Origin: Clarkia xantiana subsp. parviflora
Taxonomy: Eukaryota; Streptophyta; Magnoliopsida; Myrtales; Onagraceae
Direction: 5' to 3'
Length of the DNA: 64,000 nt
NCBI GenBank assembly: GCA_036873135.1
Contig: JAPTYO010000054.1
Coordinates: 180,291-244,290 of the forward strand
Of this stretch, positions 1 through 12,834 are shown in pieces (position 1 is the first letter of the stretch; every line of letters starts with the position of its first letter). A program made the translations under genes and the position numbers. The notes beneath the pieces are model-generated. The model saw only the letters and a list, made by a program, of their open reading frames with translations. It did not search any database and was not told the DNA's origin.

Positions 1-1235
1 ATTGGCGGACGAAAAGATGGAATCGTAGCAACGTGCATGTGTTTTCGTGAAGGATTTGTGTTAACTTAGGGGTGAATACAATGAATGGGGTTTGATGTTT
101 CAAGTAAGGATGTCCCAATGAAGTGATGGAAGTGTGTGTGCCTTAGTCCGTGCTCGAACAAGTGCTTGGTAAGTGTCGCAGCAAATGCATTCATAGTGCA
201 TCAACGGTACCTCGCGCAATGACTTGTCTAGTGTCCATAGTGAAGTCGAGGATGAAGAATGCGTGTCCAAAGATGGGGAGTTCGTGTGTGAGTGATCAAG
301 ATGCAATCTTGGAGTGCAAGAAACGTTCTTGATGGCTGCCCCAAGGTAGGACTTTGCCCTTATGAAAGCACAAGCTGCCCCAAGACAAAAAGAGAGCCTA
401 GTGACTAAGGACTAGTGTCTTTGTGTGGGCAATTGAAGGGAATCCGCCCAAACCGACTTAGGAGCTTTCTTGGACGCCAAGTTACTCTCCTTAGCCGTCC
501 TAATCTGAAGTCATAGCCCCCAAGCAAGATCAAATCCGCCCAAGATAGCCCAAGATAGCCCAAGCTGTGCAGATCCAGTCCTATGTTGAAAATATATCTC
601 CAAGAGGTATATATTGTGATATAGATATATATGTTTGGTTATATTGTATGCTAAGGATATATATATGTTATAAATATATATCCTAAGCTAAATATAGCTA
701 TATTTATGGGAGAATAGATATAGGAAAAGATATGGCTGAATATATATATCTACCTGATAGGATTTAGATGTAGATAGATATCTATATCTAGGAGGGATTT
801 GTGGCAGCCCTTATGCTATAAAAGGAGCTGCTCCCCTTGCGTTTTGGAGAGTGTTAGGAGACCCTATACTGAGTGATAAATTCGTGAGAATTTGGTGAGT
901 GACTTGGGAGTGCAAATCTGTGAGTGAATTTGATATCGCAAAGCTGCGAGAGTGATTGTGAGAGTCGTCTTTGTAAACCAGGCGTCTCAGCCTTTATTTA
1001 TCAATAAAGGCAAGTGTTCTTAAGAGTTCTATTGTGTTTTCTGGTTCTTCTACTTTGTCCATTCGATATTATTGTGTTCGCTGCAATCTTTGTGGAGTTG
1101 TTGTTCGTGATTAGCCGTTGGAAGCGTTACTAGTCGCGTTCGTGTTCTGTTTTGGCTGGTGGTTGGAGGTGCACTCACGCCAGCAGGGATCCATACTTAA
1201 ACGAAAAATCTAGGCATATTTTGACCCCTGTGACA
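1..1235 (+). mobile_element. Probable LTR (U3-R-U5-like), truncated by window start
   Basis: This stretch has no convincing gene but has the layout of a retrotransposon LTR. It contains a TATA-like box (CTATAAAAGG near 817), then about 180 bp later an AATAAA polyadenylation-like signal (near 1003) in a T-rich context, and a possible CA end (CCCTGTGACA, 1226-1235). A short direct repeat (AAGATAGCCC, 540-560) lies inside. The 5' end, a TSD and a primer-binding site are not visible, so the family cannot be named. It could be a solo LTR or the 3' LTR of an element lying to the left of the window. Confidence 0.35.
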
Positions 1236-1606
1236 GCTACTCTACACTCTCGAATAGACCTCTCCATCGTTTCCTCGAATAGTCTTTTTGTTCAATACTT
1301 AAAATATATCCCGTAAAGTGCAAACCTTTAATATTTTTCAGTTCTTAAGATTGTATGTGATTTAAATTTTGATCATAAGACCGAGATGAATTGCTGAAAC
1401 AATGCATCATATTACACGATTTTATTCTGGTTTATTGCTTAATATATGTCAATTTTTCAATAAATTATAAATGAGTATATATATCTTATTCTTATATACA
1501 TAGAAAAGTGATCTTGAATCATATTTACAATTTTGACAAAAAAAATCATATTTACAATATATTTGAATATTTAATACATTCTTATATATATCTTATAAAA
1601 AAAAAA
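1236..1606. other. AT-rich intergenic stretch, no gene seen
   Basis: This stretch is AT-rich with several ATATAT runs. No reading frame, RNA gene or clear repeat boundary was recognised. Confidence 0.6.
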
Positions 1607-2136
1607 GGTTAATAACTAAAAAACTGTCCAATGTTTACCCTATGTTAAAATTAGGTGTCTGAAGTTTGAAACGTTAAAATGGATTGTCCCAAGTTTCATT
1701 TTTGTTGAAATTGGTGTCTCGGTGTGATTACTTTAGAGAAGTCAATTCCGACGAAACCGTCTGTCAAATTTGAGCTCTCATACACACTCCATTCTCGTCA
1801 TCTTGCCAGGACCGTCACCTAAAAAGTTGGTTACATCCGGGCAAGTAAATCTCGCTCTATTATCCTTGGAAAATGGCTCTACACCACTCTTCTAGAAACT
1901 TTTTTTTTAATGTTCAATTTTTAGGTGAAATTTGAGGATTTTGTGAAAAGTAAAGAGTGATGGATTATGTGTGGGTTGGTGGGTTGATGAAAATGATGGA
2001 ATGAAGATGAAAAGACGCACAAAGACACCAAATTTCAACAAAAATGAAACTTGGGACAGTCCATTTTAACATTTCAAACTTCAGACACCTAATTTTAACA
2101 TAGGATAAATCTTGGACAATTTTTTAGTTATTAACC
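1607..2136. mobile_element. Fold-back MITE with about 115-bp terminal inverted repeats
   Basis: The left end (GGTTAATAACTAAAAAACTG, from 1607) reappears as its reverse complement at the right end (…TTTTTTAGTTATTAACC, ending 2136). Complementarity continues inward for roughly 115 bp with few mismatches, including the blocks TTAGGTGTCTGAAGTTTGAAA and TGTCCCAAGTTTCATTTTTG on the left. The centre carries no ORF. No target-site duplication is obvious because the left flank is an A-run, so the superfamily is uncertain; long TIRs beginning GGTTAA would fit a MULE-type MITE. It lies 0.4 kb beyond the stop codon of the TTM gene. Confidence 0.75.
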
Positions 2137-2523
2137 CCCAAATAAACAATGTAAGCGAGTTAGGAAAGAAAAACTCAAATAGAAAAAATAGTTTGGTTTG
2201 ACAGCTTAATATGACGTGCCTCATATTTCATCCAATAAACTCAAAAGAGTTGAAACATCTCTTCTCCATCAACAAATGAATAATGATGTCTCGTCTAACC
2301 CTGGCAGATGATTTTTATAACTTCATTATTATGAACTTGAATACCAATTTTCTTCCATCAAAATATACCTACCTAACTATGGCTTCTGTTTTGGCAAAAA
2401 AAAAAAAAAAAAAAAAAAAAAAACTATAGCTACTGTCAACCTTGGTGATATGTGGAAGTAGCTAGATGATGGCAATTCACGTCTCTACAATCGGTGACCC
2501 AACAAAATGAAAGAAGATGAAAG
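2137..2523. other. 3' flank/UTR of the TTM gene with poly(A) tract
   Basis: This is non-coding sequence downstream of the minus-strand TTM stop codon. It includes an uninterrupted A-run of about 28 nt near 2395-2422. On the gene strand this is a poly-T tract, so it is not a retroposon tail of this gene. Confidence 0.5.
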
Positions 2524-2802
2524 CTAGAATCTTCTGAACAAGAAGATTCCTAGACACCCAACTGCAGCAGCTAGAGATAATGTGAATGGAACACTCATAA
2601 TGCTGTTGGACTTGTGGTTTTCCGTTTTACCAAATAAAGGGGTGCTGCATTCTGCGGAGCTATCTCGAACAATTCTGGTGAGGTTATCAAGTTGATGCAT
2701 CATTTGCCTCTGCGTCCTCATGATGCTCGATATCTGAGCATTAAATACATACACATTACCAACAAGAAAGCACTAGCCGCAGTCAAAGTTACATATACGT
2801 AG

Positions 2803-2837
<35 letters not shown>

Positions 2838-5800
2838 CTTCCATCATCAGTGGGGAATGTTGAGAAGATGGGTGCATCATGGATCTAGTTAAGGAGCCGT
2901 TGCCTAAACCCGAAATGAAGTAGGATGTTGGAGCAGAGCCATTACAGTTAGAAGCCTCAGCCTCAACAGCAGCAGCCGCATCAACAAGAAGACTACTAGC
3001 ATCTATATTATTAATATTATTATGTTGCTGTTGTTGTTGTTGTTGGCTTGAAATTGCAGCATTTTTCTTGATTACCAAATTGGAGTTCAACTCTTCTATT
3101 TGAGTCGTGAATACATCGATTTTGTAATTCAGAGTCGATATTTGCTCTGATAGCAGCTGGGTCATGATCATGTCCTGCTTGAAGCAACCCACCATCATTT
3201 AATATATAATAGACAGACAGGCATGAATGAGATACAACAACATTGGACCTAAAATAATCATTTGATTCACCAGAACTAACATCACCTGGTTTGCAATTGA
3301 AGACGATGATTCTGAATTAGCTCTATCTTCTTCTTCAAACCGTGAAGAATTGTTAGCGATAAACCCAGAAAGCTTTGATAGATTCTTGTCCCTCTGCGTT
3401 GAATATGAATGTGATAGACTTCATTCATAAACAAATAAACAACGTTGTTAGCATTGGTTGATTCGCAACTACTCAAAATATATATTAATTTACAGTATGT
3501 ATGTTATTACCTACCTCTTCACATGCTTTCTACTTCTGTTGGTAGAAAGTACATTATTACCCTTATTACTATTATTATAAAGATTAGGACTACTTCCAGT
3601 AAGATCTTCATCCAGACTTAGTTTTGTCTTCAGATCCTCTGGTAATGCCTGCAGAAAGAAACTCAGCCTAACTGACTAATCTTTGTTATATCAAATCTCA
3701 AGTTTTTTAAAGAGAAAGTAGATGAGAAGAATTGATTTCATACTATGACTTCGTTAACAAGCTTTTCTAGTTGTACTTGTTCAATATATGTACGGGGGAT
3801 GTATGACCCTTCCAATCCGAGCTGCTCAGCAACATTTCTCACAGCTAGACGATCTCTGCCTTGTACCTTAATTAGTATATATACATTTCTCAATTAGTAT
3901 ATATACTTTTGTGTATATATACTAATTGAGATCATCTATGAAAGAAGAGTTCATTTACTTTTGGAATAATACCTGAACATACTGCCGATTTAGTTGTTCT
4001 AGCCAATCAATCTTCACACATACTTTATCATCAGAAAAGACATGGCTACTTCTCTTGAGGATGGTTGCTATGGTGTATCCTAAGGTCATTAACCCACCAA
4101 GAAGACGAACACTGACCTCAAATGATATTCTCGGTGATATCACAAATGGATTGTCTGTCACCCATTCCTGAAATTCATATACAGAAAGAAACATTCAACC
4201 TCAGCCCCAACTTTGCAACAAAACAGACAAATCCTCAACAGGAAATACTACAAAGGGATAGAGTCCAAACTTAATGGACCATTCAACATCTAGAAAGCAG
4301 AGACACTCAAAATAACGCTCCAATACAAGACTTGTTTCATATCAATTGGTAGTCGATTGTCTAACTCTGCATCCACAAGAAACTAACCTCAAACATAAGA
4401 TTGTACTTTCCTTCTTTGTTCCGCATCCTCAGATAAGATTGACATGACTCTGGATCTTCACCAGGCGGTAGAAGGTATATATCATATGTTTCCTCACTAT
4501 TTTCAGAATGTTCCTCTGAAATACTAGCCTTGATCTGATCTACAGATATACTCTTTCCAGACTATAAAAAACATGGAAGAAGTCAGGATATGCAGAAGAT
4601 AGAACCACTTAATAGAACAAAAGAATTTCCTCGCCAATTTAAAAAATAGAGACATGAATAGATATACTAGTTGAAGAGCACAAAGAAAAAACTGAAAACA
4701 ACCTTCAGAACATAAGTTGGGCTCTGGAATCCTGTGAATGGGTTGAACTTGTTGATTATTTTTATGTGTGCTGTTTTGAGATCGGGCTCAATGAAGGCTT
4801 TATACATCGGATACACCTGCATTTTAACATAAAGAATGGTTCAGCAAATAAAATCATCAGTTCAAGACTGCTGCTTGAAAACTGATCAAGTGAGGACATA
4901 CAAACCGTTTCTGATATCTGTTGAATTATTGCTTCAGGTTCTTGATCAGCACGCTGTATATCCCTAAAAACTCGTTTGACAAGGTCAGCGTGGACTCCAC
5001 CAGTGACAGATACCCGAAGATCTAGTAGTGGCCTTAACTTTTCACTCAATGCGTAGATCCCCTCTATGATAACAATTCGAGAACTAGGAACCTCCAATGT
5101 CCTGTCATTACCATACAATGAATACTATATACGGAAGGAAAACACTCCATTATACAAGGGAGAAAATAACAATGAACATCCAATAAAATTTACAAGAAAG
5201 ACATTAAACACTCGCATCCAAAATTAGTTTCCAAGAAACTTAAGACTGATGTCTCCGGAATATATGTATAAAATATGTTTCTCTTCCAAGATTGAAATGG
5301 ATCAAACAGGTTATATGGATAATTATTTGTTTTCAGTCAAGTAAATGTGGATGCACTGGAAAAAAGTTTCAGCAAGGCCTTCACTATTCAAGAAGGCTGA
5401 AAAAAAAATCAGGTTACCGCTAAAAGCAGATAAGCAGAAATAAGTAGACACTTGGAAGATGAAATGCAAGTCCTTTAAGAGAGAGATTCGGACCTGTATC
5501 CTACTCGAGTGCTATTCTTGTAATCATAAATAGGGACTTCAATTTGCTTCCCTTCCTTTAAGTCTTGGACATTCCGAAGCAGTGTGTCGTAGTCAGTCAA
5601 TCGTGGATCTGCATGCAGCTCAAAGGATGTGTTAAATGTCTTTACCATGCATTATCATGTCATCGTCCCAAAATAGTAGCGACAGATGGACGGATTCATA
5701 GGTCAAAAGAGCATAAGTCTGGACTTAAATGAGTTGGGGACATATTTATGTCACCCGGTTTAAAAGTAGTTCTTTTCTTAATCAATTGATGCAAAGGAGC

Positions 5801-6303
5801 CAGTAACAGGATTAGAAACATTCATGAAAGATTGACATACGAAAAGCTCTACATAAATGATTTCTTCTAAACAACTAATTTAAAAGTAAGAGGAGAAGTT
5901 AAACAGGCCAAGGATATAAAAAGTAACAATACTAGAAAAATAAAAACTGATCCTATATATTCTTACCATCAAAGTTGCCATCCACAAGTCGGCTAGAATC
6001 ATTATAATTATCTATTGATATGATGGCTATGTCAGGCATGAAGTTGAGAATCTTTTCAGTAAATATAGTCTTCCCAGCCCCAGAAGGACCAGCCACGCCT
6101 ACCAATATTATTCCATCATTCTTCTGGGCAAGCATTTGACAAGCGCGGATAACTATGAAAAAACCCTTTTCAAAAGATAGAAGATCTTGGATTGGAGCAA
6201 TATCATATCTGTTGCAGTCCTTTCTCTTGACCAATCTGACATGATCTTTCAAAAGACGTGTCTTTTGATCACGCGACTCAATGCCTGAACCATCTTTAAC
6301 CAT
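2524..6303 (-). CDS. TTM2: TTM1/TTM2-type protein: uridine-kinase-like P-loop domain + CYTH (triphosphate tunnel) domain, tail-anchored
   Basis: Eleven coding exons with GT/AG borders can be joined: 6303-5967, 5608-5494, 5101-4906, 4816-4703, 4561-4388, 4167-3973, 3866-3744, 3648-3515, 3418-3286, 3174-2836, 2733-2524. They sum to 2070 nt, or 689 aa plus stop. The N-terminal third is a uridine-kinase/phosphoribulokinase-like domain with Walker A GVAGPSGAGKT near residue 70, followed by VIIEGIYALS. The middle is the CYTH fold (ETYDIYLLPPGEDPESCQSY, then SPRISFEVSVRLLGGL). The C-terminal third is a Gln-rich, coiled-coil-like stretch (LLSEQISTLN, QIEELNSNL). It ends in a hydrophobic tail anchor (LAAAVGCLGIFLF) and RRF. 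Arabidopsis TTM1 and TTM2 have this architecture; they are reported as pyrophosphatases on the mitochondrial outer membrane acting in senescence and immunity. An acceptor just upstream of the ATG (TTGTAG/GTAAGG near 6330) indicates a 5'-UTR intron. The frame is intact. TTM1 versus TTM2 is not settled by sequence alone; the symbol leans on neighbouring GNAT synteny. Confidence 0.93.
2811..2834. repeat. (TA)n microsatellite in TTM last intron
   Basis: A pure TA dinucleotide run lies directly after the donor site of coding exon 10 of the TTM gene. It is likely length-polymorphic. Confidence 0.85.
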
Positions 6304-7582
6304 TTTGGCAAATCTTACCTCCTTACCTACAAGGAAAAGAATCTGATGAAACGTAGCAAAAAGAGTATTTAATATCGAAACAAACTGTCATGTTCAGTTT
6401 ATATCTGCATCTCTGGATCCTCATCATCATAAAAAGTTTGGAGGTTCAATTCAGCAATCAACCAGTGTGATAAGCTCCTCAATTTTATACCAAAGTTGGC
6501 ATAACAAACAGGTAGCAAATCATGATTTTTAGTATACCATGCATACTGATAGTTAGAAAATGATAATCTGCCTTAAATCTTGTGAGTTACGCATAGTTGT
6601 TTCGTGCAGAGGATATCAATTATGTATGTACTATTTGAGTTAGCTACTAAATCAGTAAGGGAGTAGACTATTCTGAAGAATCATAAATCCGAAGGTACTG
6701 GACTATACTGGCGTTGGCGTATGAAAGAAATGGAGTTGATGTCAAGTACAAGGAAAACAGATTACACTAGAACAATCATCCTGCCATATATATAAAGGGG
6801 AAAATTTTGCCTTAGTATAAATGAAGATACTGGTAAATGAAGTCATCATGTGCAGTAGTACAACGAGCCTGACCAATCATAGTTGCACTAAAACGGTTGA
6901 AATAATTCATCGTACTTGCAGAACGTATTAGCTAACAAGCAAAACAGAGCAGGATGGGTGTTAGCATTTCAGGTTGGTTGTGGAAAGAGAAAAAATCTTT
7001 TTCCGTAACCAAAAGAAACAGCATCATTGATTAAGGTGTGCTTTTGAAACACCAAAAAAAAACCTCCCGAGTCAAAATTGATCAGGAACGATCAATCCCG
7101 GTGATCAAGATAGTGTAGTGGTACGCACTTGCGGAACTCAGCTACAGAGAGCAATAACTATGCTCAGATGACTCATGCAAGCGCCAAGCTAGTCACAACG
7201 AATCCAATGCACAGCACAGTAGGGAAGTTTCCAGAATAACAGGAGTTAGAAAGTTACGGAGGAGCAGAGAAGGATATACTCCGTGTCAATGGTAATAGCA
7301 GCGGCGTGGGAGTGATGAATGAGAGAAGAGTTTATGTATGGCTAAATAAAGCTATACCTTGTTTCCAATCCTCGAATGGAAACTGAAAGCGATTTTACGC
7401 CGAGCATCATTTCAGCAAAGAATGAGTTTTTTACTTTTGTATCTCTCTATCTATCTATTCATTATAGCTTCCTTCCTTCAACTTCTCTATTTTTTTTATT
7501 TTAATTATATATTCGGTCAGTTAAGATTTCAACCCATTAGTCAAAAAATGTAGATTGGCTCGAGATATTGTGAAACTACCCC
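6304..7582 (-). promoter_or_regulatory. 5' UTR, UTR intron and promoter region of the TTM gene
   Basis: No coding sequence is recognisable here. On the minus strand a T-rich acceptor (TTCCTTGTAG near 6332) precedes the short leader of the first coding exon, so the transcript probably begins farther upstream. The stretch about 7250-7350 reads, on the minus strand, as a TATA-like CTTTATTTAG followed by a CT-rich leader (AAACTCTTCTCTCATTC), a plausible core promoter. The MULE begins only 9 bp beyond the right edge of this region. Confidence 0.4.
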
Positions 7583-7591
7583 CACCAGGCC
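7583..7591 (+). repeat. Target-site duplication of MULE, left copy
   Basis: The 9-mer CACCAGGCC lies immediately outside the left TIR and recurs identically at 9893-9901 outside the right TIR. A 9-bp duplication is diagnostic of Mutator-like transposition. Confidence 0.9.
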
Positions 7592-9316
7592 GGACGCGCA
7601 GGGCCTGTCCCCAACCTCTGTCTCCATCTCCTGTCCCATATACGTGATGCTTACACGTGGCTTTGAGTTTTCAGCTTTTCCTCTTTCTTTAATTTCTTAT
7701 TATTTTATTGCATAATGAAGATGATTTTATTCGAACAAAACTCCACACGCTTACACTAAATTACACCCACTCCATAATTCACCGCATTAAAATAAAATAG
7801 CAGTACACTTTTTTTTTGTCAAAGAAGCACAACATTCTCTACAAGCGGCATAAATCATAATATACTTTTTTTTTCTAATAACAAGTGGCACACTTTCTAT
7901 ACAAGCATAATATAATAGATATAAATATATTATTATTATTTAATTTTATTGTTAATATAAGATTATAATTGATTATGTGTATATAATTAAATTGTTTTAT
8001 TTATTATTAAAATATGTAATATTTCTAGTATATGTATTATATATATTTTAGCAATATACACTAAACAAAACCTATTTGTAAATCTAACTCAAGACTAGAT
8101 ATAATAATAATAATAATAATAATACGAGTTTAATGATGAAGTGTTTTGATTAAATGCTGAATTTTCGTTTGCGTCTCCACGGAAACAATTTATTGATAAC
8201 GTTTACATCAGAAAGAAGTATGCTTCATAACCTACCACGACCTTGTAAAAGTATCAACTGACGCATAAGGCGAAAACCCAAGATGCTCAGTTCCGAGATG
8301 GGATGAAATCTCTGAGATAAGTTTGCAAACGAAGAAGAATAAAGTCGGTTAAACAATTTTCCTTCCATACGCCTTGAACGATAAGTCAGGCTAGGCATTC
8401 AGATCAAATGACACACTTCAAGAAGCACGGTTCGTAAACGTAATGTTAGAGTCAATCTATCAGTACTTTCCTGATGGGATGAAAGGAGATGAGGCGCTGA
8501 ACCACCACATCATATTACATTGTTTAAGTTTTGCAACCTACTTAGATAGAATTATATATACGTTATATGTATCAAAGTATTGTCGATAATTTTCTAATAT
8601 CGGCTTCTTCGAGCTCTCTAACGATCAAATATAATAATAATAACTAAGTCTAAGTATAATGATAGCGCTATATTCGTGAAAACGGAGATAAACCTTTTAT
8701 GATATTACCGATTCAAATATATCACCACTCTCACATTAGTCGGGTAAATCACAAAATATTAAGGTACAATTATCTTGATATCTTTTTTTATTATTATTAA
8801 AAGAATGACCTACCATAGTATCATGTTTGTTTTGACATTAAAGGTTGTTAAATATAGCTTCATGAATTTCGGAGATAATATTAGTTTTACTCAAATACTC
8901 ATGAAATCTTATTCCACGGATGTAATTATATGTCATTGTAAAATATTTTAAATCATGGTTTGATTATTTTATAATTTTTAACTTTTAACTTTTTTTATTT
9001 TATTAATTTTTATAATGTGTTCATTAATTTATCCAGGGGTGATTTCAACTCAAAATTAAGCATCCACAGTTCCAATTATGAGGTTTCATAAGTAAGTAAC
9101 TTTTATTGTTTTATTTATATTTATTTGTTATTTAACTTTTTTTTGTGAGGAACAATATACCGATAAATTATGTTAATGTCACAATGCTCAATTAGATTAT
9201 TATGAATACAAGAAACTAAGATTAGTGAAAAATATGAATTATTTGATTTATCAAATAGATTTAATTTCGTGTTTATCACAAACTTATTATATTTTGAACT
9301 ATTGTTTTGTTCTCTT

Positions 9317-9381
<65 letters not shown>

Positions 9382-9892
9382 CTAGTCTTGAGTTAGATTT
9401 ACAAATAGGTTATGTTTAGTGTATATTGCTAAAATATATATAATACATATACTAAAAATATTACATATTATAATAATAAATAAAACAATTTATTTATATA
9501 CGAATAATCAATTATAATCTTATATCAACAATAAAGTTAAATAATAATAATATATTTATATCTATTAATAATGCTTGTATAGAAAGTATGCCACTTGTTA
9601 TTAGAAAAAAAAGTATATTATGATTTATGCCGCTTGTAGAGAATGTTGTGCTTCTTTGACAAAAAAAAAGAGTGTGTACTGCCATTTTATTTTAATGCGG
9701 TGAATTATGGAGTGGGTGTAATTTAGTGTAATAAGTGTGTGGAGTTTTGTTCGATAAAATCATCATCATTACGCAATAAAATAATAAGAAATTAAAGATA
9801 GAGGAAAAGCTGAAAACTCAAAGCCACGTGTAAGCATCACGTACATGGGACAAGAGATGGAGACAGAGGTTTGGGACACGCCCTGCGTGTCC
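7592..9892. mobile_element. Non-autonomous Mutator-like element (MULE), about 0.53-kb TIRs
   Basis: The left end GGACGCGCAGGGC matches the reverse complement of the right end (GGACACGCAGGGC). Complementarity continues for roughly 530 bp: about 7592-8122 pairs with about 9345-9892, ending in mirrored TAA/TTA trinucleotide runs. Perfect 9-bp TSDs flank it. The 1.2-kb core (about 8123-9340) is AT-rich, has no transposase-like ORF and shows no recognisable captured gene. TIRs include a CACGTG-type motif (ACACGTGGC) shared with the mirrored copy. The element sits between the 5' end of the TTM gene and the 3' end of the peroxidase relic. A few TIR mismatches and small indels show that it is not brand new. 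Confidence 0.9.
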
Positions 9893-9901
9893 CACCAGGC
9901 C
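9893..9901 (+). repeat. Target-site duplication of MULE, right copy
   Basis: The sequence CACCAGGCC is identical to 7583-7591. Confidence 0.9.
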
Positions 9902-10258
9902 ACCTCCCAAGCAATCCGATTCATGCACGAAATTTAAACATATAATTCTACCGATTAATATTAACAAAATAAAATATCATTTTAGCTTCTACGTTATTAA
10001 ATAATATTTAGTAATTTTTATAAAATTTGTATAATAATTTTTTTCTTCTATAATCATATATTCTAGCTTACAAATAAAAAACTTATTTCTAAATAAATGA
10101 TAACCCAAGTCACAAAACACGTACGGTTTTAAATAATATGATAATAAATGATGAAACACTGCGGCTGGTTCTAGTTTCAAGACTTGGTTACATTCATTCA
10201 ACTAGTTGTTATTCTTTGGACATATATATTGATTGGTTTGATCCATAATGTCTTCTCA
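9902..10258. other. AT-rich 3' flank of the peroxidase relic
   Basis: No gene was recognised. Short frames here are AT-rich and lack family features. The stretch probably includes the old 3' UTR of the peroxidase. Confidence 0.5.
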
Positions 10259-11571
<1,313 letters not shown>

Positions 11572-11923
11572 GAGTGTTTGTCTCAGTGGACGTAGAGACT
11601 ATAAGTGACCATGGAGCGTGGTTGAGTGTTTAAGACAAGAAGAGTCAACACATGATGCAACTATATCTCCAAAATCAAACCCATATCTACTACCAGCTCT
11701 ACCTTTTGAGGGAACAAGAAACACACATCTATCTGCCCTTTCTTCTTTCTCTCATGTAAGCAAAATGTGTACTATAATAATATATGAAACATGAAAGAAA
11801 TATAACGAACAATAGTATATCTCTATATGTAATTTACAACAAACATAGCTACTTACATTGGAGGATCAAAGTCCAGGATCAGACAGAGGGTCTAATTAAG
11901 TTACAGTTTGATTTCACTCATGC
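11572..11923. other. Former peroxidase promoter region
   Basis: This non-coding interval lies between the peroxidase relic and the next exon fragment. No distinct core promoter is evident on the minus strand, and no other feature was recognised. Confidence 0.4.
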
Positions 11924-12161
11924 TCAAGAAACTGAACTAGTCCATGACATTTCAGAAGTATCTTCTTCTGAGTCGGCTTTTAGAGCTTTCTTATCAAACC
12001 AAGGTTTTTGACAAAGCCTTTCACATATGACCTCAGTAGTTGTTGTATGGATTCCACAAATCTTCTTTAAGGAAGCCTTTTGAACTCACACCACAGTTGG
12101 CTTCGAATGGCAAAGAAGCGAGAATTGTAGCTAGGATGTACACCAATAGTCCATCTTAAAC
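11924..12161 (-). pseudogene. Orphan terminal exon of an unidentified plant gene, one frameshift
   Basis: On the minus strand a good acceptor (GGCATGTAG/GTTTAAG) opens a protein-like frame starting LRWTIGVHPSYNSRFFAIRS and running to EFKRLP, then a stop. One base out of register the text resumes as LKKICGIHTTTEVICERLCQ, continues through KPWFDKKALKADSEEDTSEM, and ends at TGA (11924-11926). A one-base loss near 12072 would explain the shift. The composition (many Trp, Cys and charged residues, acidic Ser-rich tail) looks like a genuine C-terminus, but I do not recognise the family. No preceding exon is visible upstream; the next exon-like sequence in that direction belongs to an unrelated ceramide synthase. 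Confidence 0.45.
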
Positions 12162-12261
12162 CTACATGCCGAAAAGGTTGGGGGACCAATCATATATATA
12201 TACCAAAATCAGTATCTCTTATTTCTTTCTTGCTTTTTTGTAGGTCAGATTTTCATGATTT

Positions 12262-12266
12262 AAAAC
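12262..12266 (+). repeat. TSD of copia element, left copy (AAAAC)
   Basis: The five bases AAAAC precede the 5' LTR and recur at 18176-18180 after the 3' LTR. Confidence 0.85.
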
Positions 12267-12643
12267 TGTTGAAACTTGTGGGCTGGTCTCCTTTGTTGCA
12301 AGCTGGACTGCATCAACTTGTTTGGGCCATGTTATTGATCCTGGTGTTCTTGGGCCTCGTATTATGTTGTGGGCTACTGGTTTTGTTTAGTTTACTTTTG
12401 TTATTTTGAGGACTGATTTGTTCATATTTGTAAATTGTGGATAATGTTCCTTCCTTGTACAAACTGTGGGGTAAAACCCTGAGTTAATCTCGGGTTTCCC
12501 TTAGTGGTTAATTAGGCAAAGTGTGTCCAGGTGAAGGAACACACGTTGATGATTCACATGTCTCTGTCTCTTTGTTTTCTTTCCTCTCGTTTCATCTTCC
12601 AGAAATTAGGGTTTCGTGATAGTTAGGGTTAGAGAAATTTACA
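12267..12643 (+). repeat. 5' LTR of copia element
   Basis: The LTR is 377 bp with TG…CA ends, directly followed by the initiator-tRNA PBS. It ends in a GGTTTCGTGATAGTTAGGGTTA-type U5 shared with the 3' copy. Confidence 0.95.
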
Positions 12644-12834
12644 TGGTATCAGAGCAGCAATATGTAATTGCTGTTCGATCTTGGCTTTGATCCTGCTTCT
12701 TGTTTCTGTTGTGGCTTCGATTGCGTCTGTTGCGCGTTTTTTCCGATGATAAGGCGATCTGGTTCTTGGTCGTCAACTGGCTCTTCGTTCTCTGAAGCTT
12801 TCGCCGATTCTTCTTCTTCAGAGATTCTTTCGCC

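Noticed and set aside
7359..7553. Hydrophobic 64-codon plus-strand frame near the TTM promoter
   Set aside because: AT-rich, Leu/Phe/Tyr-biased composition without homology; it overlaps the probable core promoter of the minus-strand gene.
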